Below, in pieces: positions 10,282 through 19,061 of a stretch of DNA of 33,850 bases. This DNA is from Triangularia verruculosa (lineage: Eukaryota; Ascomycota; Sordariomycetes; Sordariales; Podosporaceae). The translations under genes and the position numbers were made by a program. A model generated the notes under the pieces. It was not told the DNA's origin, did not search any database, and saw only the letters and a program-made list of their open reading frames with translations. The stretch is from assembly GCA_033296885.1 (NCBI GenBank), contig MU864082.1, forward strand, positions 1-33,850. The letters run 5' to 3'. Positions within the stretch are counted from its first letter, which is position 1; each line of letters opens with the position of its first letter.

Positions 10282-11034
10282 TTATTTCTTCCCACTAAAC
10301 CACCCAAACCCGCCCTTCTTCTTCTCCGGCTCCTTGTCCTTCCCTTTACCCTTCTGGGTGTCCTCTTGCTTCGGCCCAGGAAGCGGAACAGCATCTACCG
10401 CGGCAGGAGCTCCCTCCGGCACCATGCCCTCTGCCACATCCGTCGGGTTCTCCAGCTGGACTCTCAGCTTGAACAGCGAGTTGGTCTTTTGCTTCCTCTT
10501 CTTGCTCAGCTTCTTCTTCTTCTCGCTCGCCTTCTTCCTGAGCTTCGACGCCAGTCCTTTCAGCTTCCCCAGCGCGGATTTTGACTGGGACTTGACGCTC
10601 TCTGCAACCTTTTTGGTGTCGTCCTTGGCCTTCTTCCGACGGGAGCCTTTCGTGTGGGTGGATGACTTCGACTTGCCCGAGGGGGCAGGCGACGTGGGCT
10701 TCAGCTTGTTGGCAGAGCGGTCGGTCTTGCTGGAAGAGGCGCGGCGGGATCGGGAGGACGAGGGACCTCCAAAGGTGATGTGGCTGCTGGGATTGTGATC
10801 ATGGTTGGGAAACGATTTGCCGCCGTCAAAGGGACGGGGACTGGGGCCAAACGAGAAGTTGTTGAGGGAGGAGTGAATGTTGCTGCTTCCAGCATGGATT
10901 GGTTTGAAAGGCGAGGGTGGTTTGATGGGCTGCGGAGGTGGAAAGAAAGGGTTGCCGGGCGTAAAGGGCGGTGGCCCAGGTGGCCCGCCCGGTAGACCCA
11001 TCTTGAACATATCCTGGGAGGCCGGGATGGACAT
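10282..11034 (-). CDS. Low-complexity Pro-rich / Lys-rich hypothetical protein
   Basis: This is a 250-residue protein from an ATG at 11034 (ACAGCCATGTCC, good context). Residues 1-45 are rich in Pro and Gly-Pro (GGPPGPPPFTPGNP). Residues about 85-185 are Ser/Lys/Arg-rich with a strongly basic run (KKASEKKKKLSKKRKQK), which could serve as a nuclear localisation or nucleic-acid-binding patch. The C-terminus ends GGFGWFSGKK after more Lys/Glu. No catalytic motif, signal peptide or membrane segment is seen. Absence of stops over 750 bases and the good start favour a real gene. Function unknown; no family recognised. Confidence 0.6.
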   Translation of the reverse strand: MSIPASQDMFKMGLPGGPPGPPPFTPGNPFFPPPQPIKPPSPFKPIHAGSSNIHSSLNNFSFGPSPRPFDGGKSFPNHDHNPSSHITFGGPSSSRSRRASSSKTDRSANKLKPTSPAPSGKSKSSTHTKGSRRKKAKDDTKKVAESVKSQSKSALGKLKGLASKLRKKASEKKKKLSKKRKQKTNSLFKLRVQLENPTDVAEGMVPEGAPAAVDAVPLPGPKQEDTQKGKGKDKEPEKKKGGFGWFSGKK

Positions 11035-11231
11035 GGCTGTATAATAACTGGGTGCTACCGAGAACTGAAGGATGTGGTGTCAACGGCGGGTTGGGTTTAA
11101 TGATGCGGCTGGCCCCGATAAGATGGGATAGTTGAATTGGAGCAGGTGAGTGTCCATCTGGCCGGCTCTTTCTCTTCATGCTGAGCCGATTCCGGGGAGT
11201 TGAGGGAGAGCAGCGTTCTTGCCCCCCTGAC

Positions 11232-11303
11232 GCTGGGAAGACTCAGGAAGGAGCATCTGAGAACAAAAAACGGGGAAAAACACATCGATTGCTTTTTCCA
11301 TGA
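11232..11303 (+). repeat. Coding relic shared with 22512-22586 (copy A)
   Basis: It lies in the short gap between the methyltransferase stop and the Pro/Lys-rich gene's start. The plus-strand reading LGRLRKEHLRTK is in an open frame that becomes unrelated downstream; a one-base shift would give THRLLFP, matching YRLLFP of copy B. Confidence 0.55.
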
Positions 11304-11318
11304 CACACTGGATATCTA

Positions 11319-12053
11319 TCATGGCTTCGTCCCGCTACAGATGAGAAACGGGAAAACCATTGTCGGTCCGCTCTCGGTATCCCCCTTCCCTGGAACACTC
11401 TCGACTCGCTTTGGCAACTCAAACGCCGTCTCCACAGTCACGCCCTCAAACCCAGACTCCTCAATAATCTTGCGAATATCCTCCTTTCTGATTCCGTGCC
11501 TCTCCACCCCTTCCATCTTGCTCTCGGGGTGAAACTTTCTCGCCTCCGGCCCAAAGTCCTCAAAGTCAGTCACTGCTACCTTTCCACCAGGCTTCAGCAA
11601 TTCAAACATAATCTTGAAGACGGCAGCCAGATCCGGAATATGATGCAGCACCAGATGTGATACCACGAGGTCGAACCTCCTCGGCGGTGACCCGGCTTCA
11701 AGAGCATCTCTGGTCATCGGGTCGATCTGGAGTCTCGTGTCATTCGGATCCTCTAGCAGTGCACACACAGGGAGAACATTTTGGTCTTGTTTGTGAGAGC
11801 CGGACGAGGATAGCTTGGCCGTAAGAACGTCGATCATGCCCGAGGCCGAGTCAACTGCTGTGACCGACCTCACATGCCGAGCAAGCAGCAGGGACAAAAG
11901 GCCTGTTCCGCAACCTAGGTCGAGAATATCCAGGGAGGGGCGGCAAAAGGGGAGATAAGATTTGAGTGCAAGTTCGGTGGCAAGGAGGACGGAGGGATTG
12001 GAATCCCAGTCTGCTGCTTCCTGATTGAAGCGGATTTGGCTGGGTTCTGTCAT
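11319..12053 (-). CDS. Class I SAM-dependent methyltransferase
   Basis: This is a 244-residue protein from the ATG at 12053. The frame stays open up to an ATG at 12311 (86 more residues), but typical family members begin close to the FNQEAADWDSNP block, which is residues 9-20 from my start. Motif I is LDLGCGTG (44-51). The post-I acidic residue is Asp68 in VTAVDSA. Further hallmarks are DLVVSHLVLHHIPD and LLKPGGKVAVTDFED. This pattern fits a small-molecule type methyltransferase (Methyltransf_11/25-like). The substrate cannot be read from sequence. The long upstream frame could encode an N-terminal extension in an alternative transcript. Confidence 0.85.
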   Translation of the reverse strand: MTEPSQIRFNQEAADWDSNPSVLLATELALKSYLPFCRPSLDILDLGCGTGLLSLLLARHVRSVTAVDSASGMIDVLTAKLSSSGSHKQDQNVLPVCALLEDPNDTRLQIDPMTRDALEAGSPPRRFDLVVSHLVLHHIPDLAAVFKIMFELLKPGGKVAVTDFEDFGPEARKFHPESKMEGVERHGIRKEDIRKIIEESGFEGVTVETAFELPKRVESVPGKGDTESGPTMVFPFLICSGTKP

Positions 12054-12909
12054 CTTGAAGCTGCTCTCAAGAAGTTGAATACGACCGTAGACAATAGTAC
12101 GGTTCAAGATGGGCTTTCGGAAGAAGGGGGGGGGTCGGTGAACCTCGGATGTGGAGAAGTTAGCGCCATTGGGTGATGTAACCGGCAAGCGGAGAGAGGG
12201 GTAGGCTTGATGCCTCGCAACCATCCGATTGTTGTAAGAGGTGGCCGTTGATGAATGCATGTAAGGTATATAGCTGAAGTTTTCAGACCTTTTTGGGGCA
12301 TCCTGCCTCATGGAGACTGTAGACAGACATCTCTGAGCCTTGGATCAGGTGTGGCTGACCGGTCAACAAGAATACAGGTCCGGATCGAGCAGGAGACAAG
12401 GATTGCACCTGTAGCACGTTAAGGAATCTAGACTTTGTAGCGGGTTGCTTTTTAGCAGGCTCAGTTTAGGTCTACGCACGCGTGAGCCTAGGACGCTCCG
12501 AGCCACAATTTCACCTTCTGAGGGCCTAGATCTCATGCTGCGCCATTTGTACCATTATACCCCCGAGTGAAACCTGGAAAGGAGATTAGTGGCGTAATGT
12601 GGCCCCTTTTCGGGTTTCTTGCCCATTTACCCCATTTTCTCACAGCCAATGGGAGTGCTTACCTCATCCTTTCCGGGTTAAGTTCGAGACACCATTTTTC
12701 AAACTTGGTACCAAATGAGCCAAGCAGAAGAATTCAACATCGCACAAAACCTACCTTTTTTTCCCTTTATCCCGCCTTCCCAGGCTCTCTTTGGCAAAGC
12801 TAGGCACCTTTCAACTGAAGTCAACCCACTTCGAAGAAAACCGCGTCTTTGAACCTTCAAGCAACGTTCACTGTTGTCCACAGACAACGTTACACTTTCT
12901 TCACATGCG
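12054..12909. other. Upstream region of the methyltransferase gene
   Basis: Apart from an 86-codon in-frame extension of the methyltransferase up to 12311, nothing here looks like a gene. Several short frames overlap on both strands without family resemblance or good starts. Confidence 0.3.
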
Positions 12910-13206
12910 ATGAAAATGTCTAGAAATTCCTCAGAAGATAAAGTTCTCACTTGCAAAGTCCCAAGATGCAACTTCAACTCGGCGCAACTACCGGGCGCAT
13001 CTGGCAGCAGATGTCCCCAATGCAACCCTAAAGCTGGGGTAAAAGTGTCACCCAACCCGGGAGCAATTGTCCTTTTCGAGCCTCAACCGAGCGGTGCTAT
13101 TGGTTCGTTTCGCCGCAGTGGACTCGAGGACCGTCTTCTGTCACAAACCGTTGACCCCCTGACATCTTTATCTCCGATTCCACATGGACACTTGAGCTTT
13201 TCATAA
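12910..13206 (+). CDS. Possible small Cys-containing hypothetical protein
   Basis: An open frame of 98 codons starts at an ATG at 12910 (an upstream TTG gives a longer frame). Residues 15-40 contain a CxxxxC ... CPQC pattern (LTCKVPRCNFNS, then SGSRCPQCNP), which could bind zinc. The rest shows no motif. No intron, signal peptide or neighbouring partner supports it, and the frame is short, so it may be chance or a fragment of a decayed gene. Confidence 0.27.
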   Translation: MKMSRNSSEDKVLTCKVPRCNFNSAQLPGASGSRCPQCNPKAGVKVSPNPGAIVLFEPQPSGAIGSFRRSGLEDRLLSQTVDPLTSLSPIPHGHLSFS

Positions 13207-14029
13207 CAGGTTGAGCTCAGTCATAAGGGGCAAAGTCTGGGAGGTGACAGATACCTCACGCGAGGCCCAATCCTTTGGCTGATCATATACAAGACTTAAG
13301 CGTGGCCATTTGGCGGATTTGCAGCCACATCAAGGTTCAACTCGCGACGCAGGAACAATATCAGAGTGCCTCGAAAACTTTTTTGTGCCCAATCAATGTG
13401 GAGAGACCCCGAAATGGGCCGCATAAGCGACAGATCCCCAGTCATTTCCTTAGCATCCTTTTCCAGGCCTCGACCGAGTCGACTACCGTACCGGGGCGCA
13501 AACGACGGGCTATAACGGCCTGAGCCGCCGAATACCAAGAACATTCCGGGCAAATCTTCGGCTTCATGTTACACCGTTGCATAGTATTTCCTGTAAAAGT
13601 CAGTGCGGAGACGGCGTGGCATACACCGGAGTGACCACTTGGACGGATGCCCTGACTTGACCTTGTGGACTTTGGGATGTTGAAGCAGGGGTAAGATGGA
13701 GCCCATGTGGCTTACTCTCATCACAGTACACCTTCCCGTGCTCCTCAGTGGTCAGTTCATGGCACCGCTGCATTTTCTCCAGACCCAGCGGCCAGGTTCT
13801 AGATGGCGCATCTGAAGGACAGGAATGTTTATATAAGGTGAGGCTCTCTTTCCGTGTTTTGTGACTCGAAGGTCTAGGCTAGCGAGGATCGTTTAACCAC
13901 ATTCCTTATCCAAGACAGGGTTACATTCCTTGGACTTTGAGGGACACTCCGTTAAACATTCAGCTTTTTCTCTGTACATACGTATACCTTCTTATCACCC
14001 CTTACTTTGTCTTCTTAGACTCGTTCGCC
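13207..14029. other. Promoter region of the GH16 gene
   Basis: No gene is supported here. Toward the right end a good TATA box lies at 13828-13838, and the sequence between it and the ATG at 14030 is a plausible leader. Confidence 0.4.
13828..13838 (+). promoter_or_regulatory. TATA box of the GH16 gene
   Basis: The sequence TTTATATAAGG lies about 190 bases upstream of the GH16 start codon on the same strand. It matches the TATAWAW consensus. A strong TATA box often goes with inducible secreted hydrolases; induction here is inference. Confidence 0.5.
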
Positions 14030-14937
14030 ATGCATATCTCCACTTATCTCTCTCTTCCGCTCTTATCCTCACTGGCATCGGCCTATCAGCCTCCGTCGTA
14101 TGATGGCTACTCCCTTCTCTGGGCCGACACCTTCTCCGGACCCTCCGCTACTTTGCCCTCTATGTCCAACTGGGACATCATCGATAGGAACATTGGCGTT
14201 AACAATGAGCTCCAGACATACCGTGCCAACCCCAAGCAAATCCAACTGTCGGGTGGCCAGACTCTTCAGATCGTCCCCTGGCGCGACCCCCAGCTGCAAT
14301 GGACTTCTGGGAGAATAGAGTCGAGGTACACCTTTACCCCTGGCGCCGGAAAAAGGACTTTGGTGGAGGCAGAGATACGCTTTGGCGGAAACGATATTTC
14401 TCAGAAGCAGGGAATTTGGCCTGCCTTTTGGCTCCTGGGCCAGAGCATCAGGACCGGAACTGGCTGGCCGGCCTGCGGCGAGGTTGACATCATGGAGACT
14501 GTCAACGGAGAGCTACGGGGATTTGGGACTGTCCATTGCCACGTATATCCAGGAGGCGCTTGCAACGAACCGAACGGCCGAGGTGGTGCCATCAACATTC
14601 CCAACCAGGGTTGGCAAAAGTGGCGAGTCATTTTTGATCGGACTTCGTCCGACTGGAGGGGCGAGAGCATCACTTGGTATATGAACGGGCAGCAGTTTCA
14701 TCAAGTCCGGGGCGATCAGATCAATGATGCTGGTGTATGGGCGAGCTTGGCTCAGAAGCCCCTGTTCTTCATTCTCAACGTCGCCGTTGGCGGCGACTGG
14801 GTAGGTCTTTGTCTCTGAGCAAAACTGCAGTGAGCGCAGCGCTAACGTCCAGATAGCCAGGTTACCCCAACGGAAACACGGCAGATGGGTATGGTTCCAT
14901 GCTCGAGGTCGGGTACGTTTCCCACTATTCCACCTGA
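14030..14937 (+). CDS. Secreted GH16 endo-beta-glucanase-like glycoside hydrolase
   Basis: There are two exons, 14030-14800 and 14857-14937, giving 283 residues. The 56-bp intron has GTAGGT donor, GCTAAC branch and ATAG acceptor; using it restores the usual GH16 ending DWPGYPN...DGYGSMLEVGYVSHYS. The N-terminus (MHISTYLSLPLLSSLASA) is a signal peptide with likely cleavage near residue 18. The catalytic signature is EVDIME, with Glu151 as nucleophile, Asp153 and Glu156 as acid/base, in the beta-bulge form ExDxxE of laminarinase/lichenase-type GH16. Other family landmarks are WADTFSG, NNELQTY, SGRIESR and IWPAFWLL. No carbohydrate-binding module or GPI signal is seen. It likely acts on beta-1,3- or mixed-linked glucans of cell walls outside the cell. 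Confidence 0.92.
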
Positions 14938-15143
14938 GGTCAGTGCATGTTGGAGTCGCTTGCTAGGTGGATGCCATCTTTTTGTACATACCTTGATTGA
15001 TAGTTCGCTTCGAGCTTCCCCGTACATACCAAATCACCCCAGCCCATCACTCGCTCTGGGCAGAGGGCTTTATATACCTATCCATATTCCTGAAATGCTT
15101 GGAACGGTGCGCTCAGAAAAAGGAGGCACAGCCAAAGACGCTC

Positions 15144-15545
15144 TCACTGGTCATCACCGTCCGACTTCTTTTCTTCTGCGCCTTCTTTATCTTCTTCCTC
15201 CTCTGCTGTACCTGCCTTGTTCTCCCTATTCTTGCGTCGATTACGCCCTCTAGGTCTCCACCGTCGTTCTTTTGGTTCTTGATCACCCTCAGAACCGGGT
15301 TGACCTTTGGAAGTCGCGTTGGGGACGATTGGGGGGTCGTCAGAAACTGAACCCGAATGATCCATCGCCTGCTCGAGCCGAATCCAGCGTGCGGGAGCCG
15401 AACGTGATCTGCCAGCAGGCGCATCTATGTTTGGGTCTGACCCATGGCCGCGTTCGAGCGATGGTGGGCGACTTCGAGACGCGCCCGCTCGTGGTGTGTA
15501 AAATTTGGAGATTTCCTCCTCTTCTTTCTTGTTGGGCTGGTTCAT
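15144..15545 (-). CDS. Small charged low-complexity hypothetical protein
   Basis: This is a 133-residue protein from the ATG at 15545; the frame begins two codons earlier at a GTG. The N-terminus is MNQPNKKEEEE, followed by an Arg/Ser/Pro-rich segment, then a basic block (RRWRPRGRNRRKNRE) and an acidic C-terminus (EEEEDKEGAEEKK). A TATA box on the same strand about 105 bases upstream supports transcription. The supposed 5'UTR contains a CA/TG microsatellite. No domain is recognised; the protein is probably disordered. Confidence 0.5.
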   Translation of the reverse strand: MNQPNKKEEEEISKFYTPRAGASRSRPPSLERGHGSDPNIDAPAGRSRSAPARWIRLEQAMDHSGSVSDDPPIVPNATSKGQPGSEGDQEPKERRWRPRGRNRRKNRENKAGTAEEEEDKEGAEEKKSDGDDQ

Positions 15546-15577
15546 GGTCACAGTGATGTATGAAAACAGGCTCGGGT

Positions 15578-15610
15578 ATGTGTGTGTATGTGTGTGTGTG
15601 TGTGTGTGTG
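15578..15610. repeat. (TG)n microsatellite
   Basis: An almost perfect TG dinucleotide run with one or two interruptions (TGTATG). It falls between the TATA box and the start codon of the small minus-strand gene, so it reads as CA repeats in that leader. Confidence 0.85.
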
Positions 15611-15648
15611 GCAGTTGTCCCAGGACTGGGCTGAGCAGCAGGCACCGG

Positions 15649-15656
15649 TTTTTATA
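15649..15656 (-). promoter_or_regulatory. TATA box of the small charged-protein gene
   Basis: On the minus strand the sequence reads GGCTATAAAAACC, a consensus TATA box about 105 bases upstream of the ATG at 15545. Confidence 0.5.
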
Positions 15657-15847
15657 GCCTTCGGGAATTTAAGTTTTGAGACCTGGCTTGATTTCTTTTA
15701 AAACCTTATGTAGCCACATCCGCTCTTTGATATAGCTGGCGTTGCTGGCAATCAAGTCTTGTGGTCTTGAAGTTTGTGGGTCATTAAAGCTTCCAGATAA
15801 CTAAATGGATCAGAAACTTCTTCCACACAACGTATCTCTTATTAAAA

Positions 15848-16086
15848 GTTAGTTAATAGACTTTAAAAGATAGTTAATAGGCCTTAAAAGATAGTTAATA
15901 GGCCTTAGAAGATAGTTGATAAACCTTAAAAGATAGTTGATAGGCTTTAGAAAATATCGAGAAGACCTTAAAATATACTTTTAATGTATTAAAAGATAGT
16001 AATAAGCCCTAAGAAGATAGTTGATAGGTCTTTTCTGCCGTTGTGAAGGCGTAGTCCTAGCTTATAATACCAATTCTTTTGTTTAC
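15848..16086. repeat. Dispersed repeat with 21-bp tandem units, copy 1
   Basis: About five tandem units of a 21-bp sequence (core GATAGTTAATAGGCCTTAAA) are followed by a non-tandem tail that contains AATATCGAGAA, ACTTTTAATGT, AAAGATAGTAATAAGCC and a final TACCAATTCTTTTGT. The same order of elements occurs at 21104-21303 with about three units. The two copies are in the same orientation. No coding frame is present. The family is unknown to me. Confidence 0.8.
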
Positions 16087-16103
16087 AGTAGGCAAGGCAA
16101 ACC

Positions 16104-16529
16104 CTAACATTGGTCACCAATAAGATCCGCTACGATAGCCTTCTCCACCAAATCCCCAATACTCCGCACAAATTAGAAGGGTCTGTCGAGACGTAGTAAT
16201 CTAGGTTCCCACTTACTGTTTGTCCGGAGGAGCGTCTTTCCCTTCGTGTGTAAGCTGATATACTTTTTACGAGAAGCACCGCCTTTCTGCTCCCACACTG
16301 AAGAACTGTGCGACCCGAACACCGTCAACGCTCTCGAGAGACCACCATTCAGCTTCTCCGCAGTTGCCGCATCCACAATGATTAGCTTGATCTCCTCCAC
16401 GGTTAACGCTGGCTTTCCTGGGTGAATATGGGTATGCCTCAATTATACGTTATATCAAAGGCTATTTCGTTAATGTGGATGTCGACACCACCGCTCCTGG
16501 TAAAATCCTTGTACAGACCATTTATCTCA
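16104..16529 (-). pseudogene. Decayed unknown gene, C-terminal part
   Basis: On the minus strand, protein-like reading runs through two frames. The first is the stretch NGLYKDFTRSGG..NEIAFDITY (about 16529-16440). A shifted frame then carries HPGKPALTVEEIKLIIVDAA and continues to WEPRLLRLDRPF (16440-16155). An in-frame TAA follows, and after it the same frame continues FVRSIGDLVEKAIVADLIGD to a final stop at 16104. The TAA is what CAA becomes by C-to-T change. I do not recognise the family. It reads away from the gene at 16651, and its stop lies 18 bases from the end of repeat copy 1. Confidence 0.45.
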
Positions 16530-16650
16530 TTTAACCCCTTCCGTCGCTCGCCAGGTCACACAGACAATTCCCCCAACCACAAGGGTGGTGATTGGACGTC
16601 ACAAATTTAGTATCCTGGATTTACATACGATCCCAAGCATCGAATCAACA

Positions 16651-17073
16651 ATGGGTCATAAAACCCACTATAGAGCCTATATCTACGTTGGAATCAAGAA
16701 GATCGATGACGACGAGGAGACGGCATATAGCACGTTCTATCATGAAGGTCAGCGATATGAAGGTGGTATTTATGTAGGGCCATCCCGCAAACACGGAGGA
16801 TTGGGGATACGCATACAACAATATGGCCGCGGCTTTCAAAACGCTTTGGAAGGAAGTAATAAACCCCGAGGCACCGGCTGTTATCGGCTCTATGGGTTCA
16901 GCGGTCGTCCCGGAGTACAGCATCATTTTTTCTCGTTGATACTCAACCAGCCACAGGACCCGAATGCCATTGTCTTTACCTCGCTTCATGAGGGCATCGG
17001 TAAGGTATGGTATACCATTCTTCCACTACCTTACATTGTCACCAGCGTCAATGAAGTTTCTGCAGAAACATAG
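16651..17073 (+). CDS. Hypothetical protein, probably truncated near a transposon
   Basis: This is a 140-codon frame from ATG 16651. Codon use looks coding (VGIKKIDDDEETAYSTFYHE; GIRIQQYGRGFQNALEGSNK). The last 25 residues may not be real: a possible intron runs from GTAAGG at 17000 to ACATAG at 17073 (74 bp). Splicing it would open a further exon (GEFGVDFDDTYLATLRYSSS) that runs to 17188, exactly where the DNA transposon begins. No branch point is convincing. No family recognised and no signal peptide. It could be a gene whose 3' end was cut off by transposition, or a relic. Confidence 0.42.
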   Translation: MGHKTHYRAYIYVGIKKIDDDEETAYSTFYHEGQRYEGGIYVGPSRKHGGLGIRIQQYGRGFQNALEGSNKPRGTGCYRLYGFSGRPGVQHHFFSLILNQPQDPNAIVFTSLHEGIGKVWYTILPLPYIVTSVNEVSAET

Positions 17074-17189
17074 TTAGAAATTCCGAACGAGAAGGTGGAG
17101 GTCACCACGGGGAGTTTGGGGTGGACTTTGACGATACCTACCTAGCTACCTTAAGGTATTCGAGCAGTGAGCCGGGACATGTTGAAATA

Positions 17190-17239
17190 ACGTACATTAT
17201 AAGCGAGCGACCAATATAAGCGAGCGACCACTTTTTCAC
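17190..17239 (+). repeat. Left terminal inverted repeat of the transposon
   Basis: It starts ACGTACATTATAAGCGAGCG and contains two direct 16-bp copies of TATAAGCGAGCGACCA (17198-17213 and 17215-17230), period 17. Such subrepeats are likely transposase-binding sites. It differs from the right end by one base near the tip and one T in a T run. Confidence 0.9.
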
Positions 17240-17278
17240 AACCTTTATACCATTATCCTCAATTACTACACAACAATA

Positions 17279-18952
17279 CTAGGAAGCAACCATAATTACA
17301 TCCGAAATAGCTGAATCAGACAATTCTGCAGCCTCCTGGCAAGTACGTGCATTATGGCCAGGCTTGCCGCACACACTACAGCACCGAACCTTCGTATAAG
17401 CCCCCCCTACACCACTACCATCCGGCTGCGTTTCTTGCACTCCCTCTCTACCCACGGCCTTCTTATCCAGTAAATCGTGTACATCCTGCACAGTAAGTGA
17501 TCCTCCGAGCCGCACACGTGTTTTTTTGGCTCTCCGGCGCTTACTTAGTACCTCGTTAGCCTTACAGAGTAAAGTGTTCTCTACACGTAGGAGAGCCACC
17601 TAGTACATCACAGCCATTATACTCTTAGCAAGCTGGTCCATAGCAGCTAACATTAAAGTCGGGAAGCTATTTTAATAGTTAGTAATACGAGTCTTAATAA
17701 GCGTTAACTGCGAGTTAGCTTTTCGGGGGTTATATAGTATCTGGAAGACCCAAGGTTATAGGGTACCGGGCCGGAAGGTCGGAGGTATTAGCGTATAAAG
17801 CTTTACATCCAACTTAGAAAATACCCTTTCTAAATCGTACAGCATAAAGCTAGTACCCGTAAAGCTACCTTATATATTCTTCTCTATTATAGAGGCGAAA
17901 AAGGCTTTACGGAAGGTACAAAGGAACTCGAACTTACTTATATAGTTAATATATACGCGCATTAAGTCCTTAATCTAGCGACTATACGCCTACTTCAGCG
18001 GCCTAAAACAGCCGACATCGAGTAACTAAAAGTAATATAAAGAATGCGGAGGTATATAAAGTATAATAATATTATTCTCCTAATAGTAGCGCTCGAATTT
18101 AGTCGAGTAGTGGCTTTCGTAGCCGTCGAGGATTAATAGCCGGTATTTGCCCTTTATCCGGGGCACCGTATAGTAATCGAAGTACTTAATCTAATCTAGG
18201 CCTACTGGATTGGTAGTCCAGCCATTATCGGTAATTACGATACGCCAATTAACTAAGAGGTTACACTCGGTATACTAGTTGGCGAAGTAGTACTACACGG
18301 TTAAAATAATAAATAGAGGGATAGCCTAGCCGAGGGTATTAACTTCCTAAATTATTATTACCTATTTGCAGTTGTTAAGTTAAGCTAGTTTCGCCTTACT
18401 AAGGCCGTCTAAGGTCGTAATTATTATATCCGCGAAGATAATACCTATTATAAACCTAGTCTTATCGAAATTATAAATATCGTTATCTATAATACCGTAC
18501 TTAGCCTTAGTATTCCGTACGAACGTAAACTACTCGGTAATAACCTTTAGATCTTTATACTTAGCTCTCTAATAGTCGTATTTATATGTAAAACGTATAT
18601 AGAGCTATAGCTAACGTTTAACGAAATTATATACCCAGAGCTTACTAATAGGGGGCGCGTTGCGTACGCGTAGTAGTTGGTTAGCTATATCTTCCATACT
18701 ACGCAATCTTAGTAGAAAAGCTCGCGTATATAGTTTAATAACGTATTAAATAATGGCATCCTCTTCTAATTGAGTCAGCTTTTTCGAATTGGGTGTTATA
18801 TCGCGTCGTACAGGCCGGCCGGCGCGTCGGTGTCTGAGCGTGCTGCGATCGACGTTATATATCTTAGCTACAGCTGATACACTTAGATTTTTGTCATTTT
18901 AAAAAGCTTCAAGGGCTAAGATTATATAGGCTTCCTCTGAAGTAGATGGCAT
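17279..18952 (-). pseudogene. Fot1-like transposase with RIP stop codons
   Basis: From an ATG at 18952 to the TAG at 17279-17281 there are 558 codons in one frame with no net frameshift. At least seven in-frame stops interrupt it, each explainable as a C-to-T change of CAA/CAG or the opposite-strand equivalent. The N-terminal helix-turn-helix is legible (VSAVAKIYNVDRSTLRHRR). All three catalytic acids remain: the first D in NFDKT (codon 163), the second in LILDGYESH (codon 276) and the third in LLDVGCF (codon 312), that is 35 residues between the last two (DD35D). The C-terminal 106 residues are open and include a CCHC zinc knuckle (CSVCGKPGHNARTC). Not functional. Confidence 0.9.
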
Positions 18953-18999
18953 TTTAGATTGTTGAGAAAATTAGGTTTGAGGGTGAGGTTACGCGTCGC

Positions 19000-19050
19000 G
19001 TGAAAAAAGTGGTCGCTCGCTTATATTGGTCGCTCGCTTATAACGTACGT
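19000..19050 (-). repeat. Right terminal inverted repeat of the transposon
   Basis: Reverse complement of the left end with the same two subrepeats, ending in ACGTACGT next to the TA duplication. Compared with the left end it has six T in place of five before CAC, and G in place of A at position 7. Confidence 0.9.
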
Positions 19051-19061
19051 TACCTACTTCG

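Larger units (their letters stand above)
17190..19050 (-). mobile_element. Fot1/Pot2-class DNA transposon (pogo group, Tc1-mariner), RIP-inactivated
   Basis: The element is 1861 bp and flanked by TA on both sides (17188-17189 and 19051-19052), the target duplication of this superfamily. Terminal inverted repeats of about 50 bp match almost perfectly (17190-17239 against 19000-19050). The length, TIR size and DDD transposase agree with Fot1/Pot2-type fungal elements, which are about 1.8-1.9 kb. Inside lies a single transposase frame on the minus strand broken by stop codons. The inner part is rich in TA dinucleotides, as after RIP. Confidence 0.92.

Noticed and set aside
10271..10798. A plus-strand 175-codon frame with a hydrophobic Phe/Ser-rich translation.
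   Set aside because: It is antisense to the Lys-rich coding region; poly-Lys codons read backwards give Phe/Leu, which mimics a membrane protein.
11319..12311. The longer methyltransferase frame starting at 12311.
   Set aside because: The extra 86 residues are low in conserved features and the usual family N-terminus begins at the ATG at 12053; the long form is kept only as a possible alternative.
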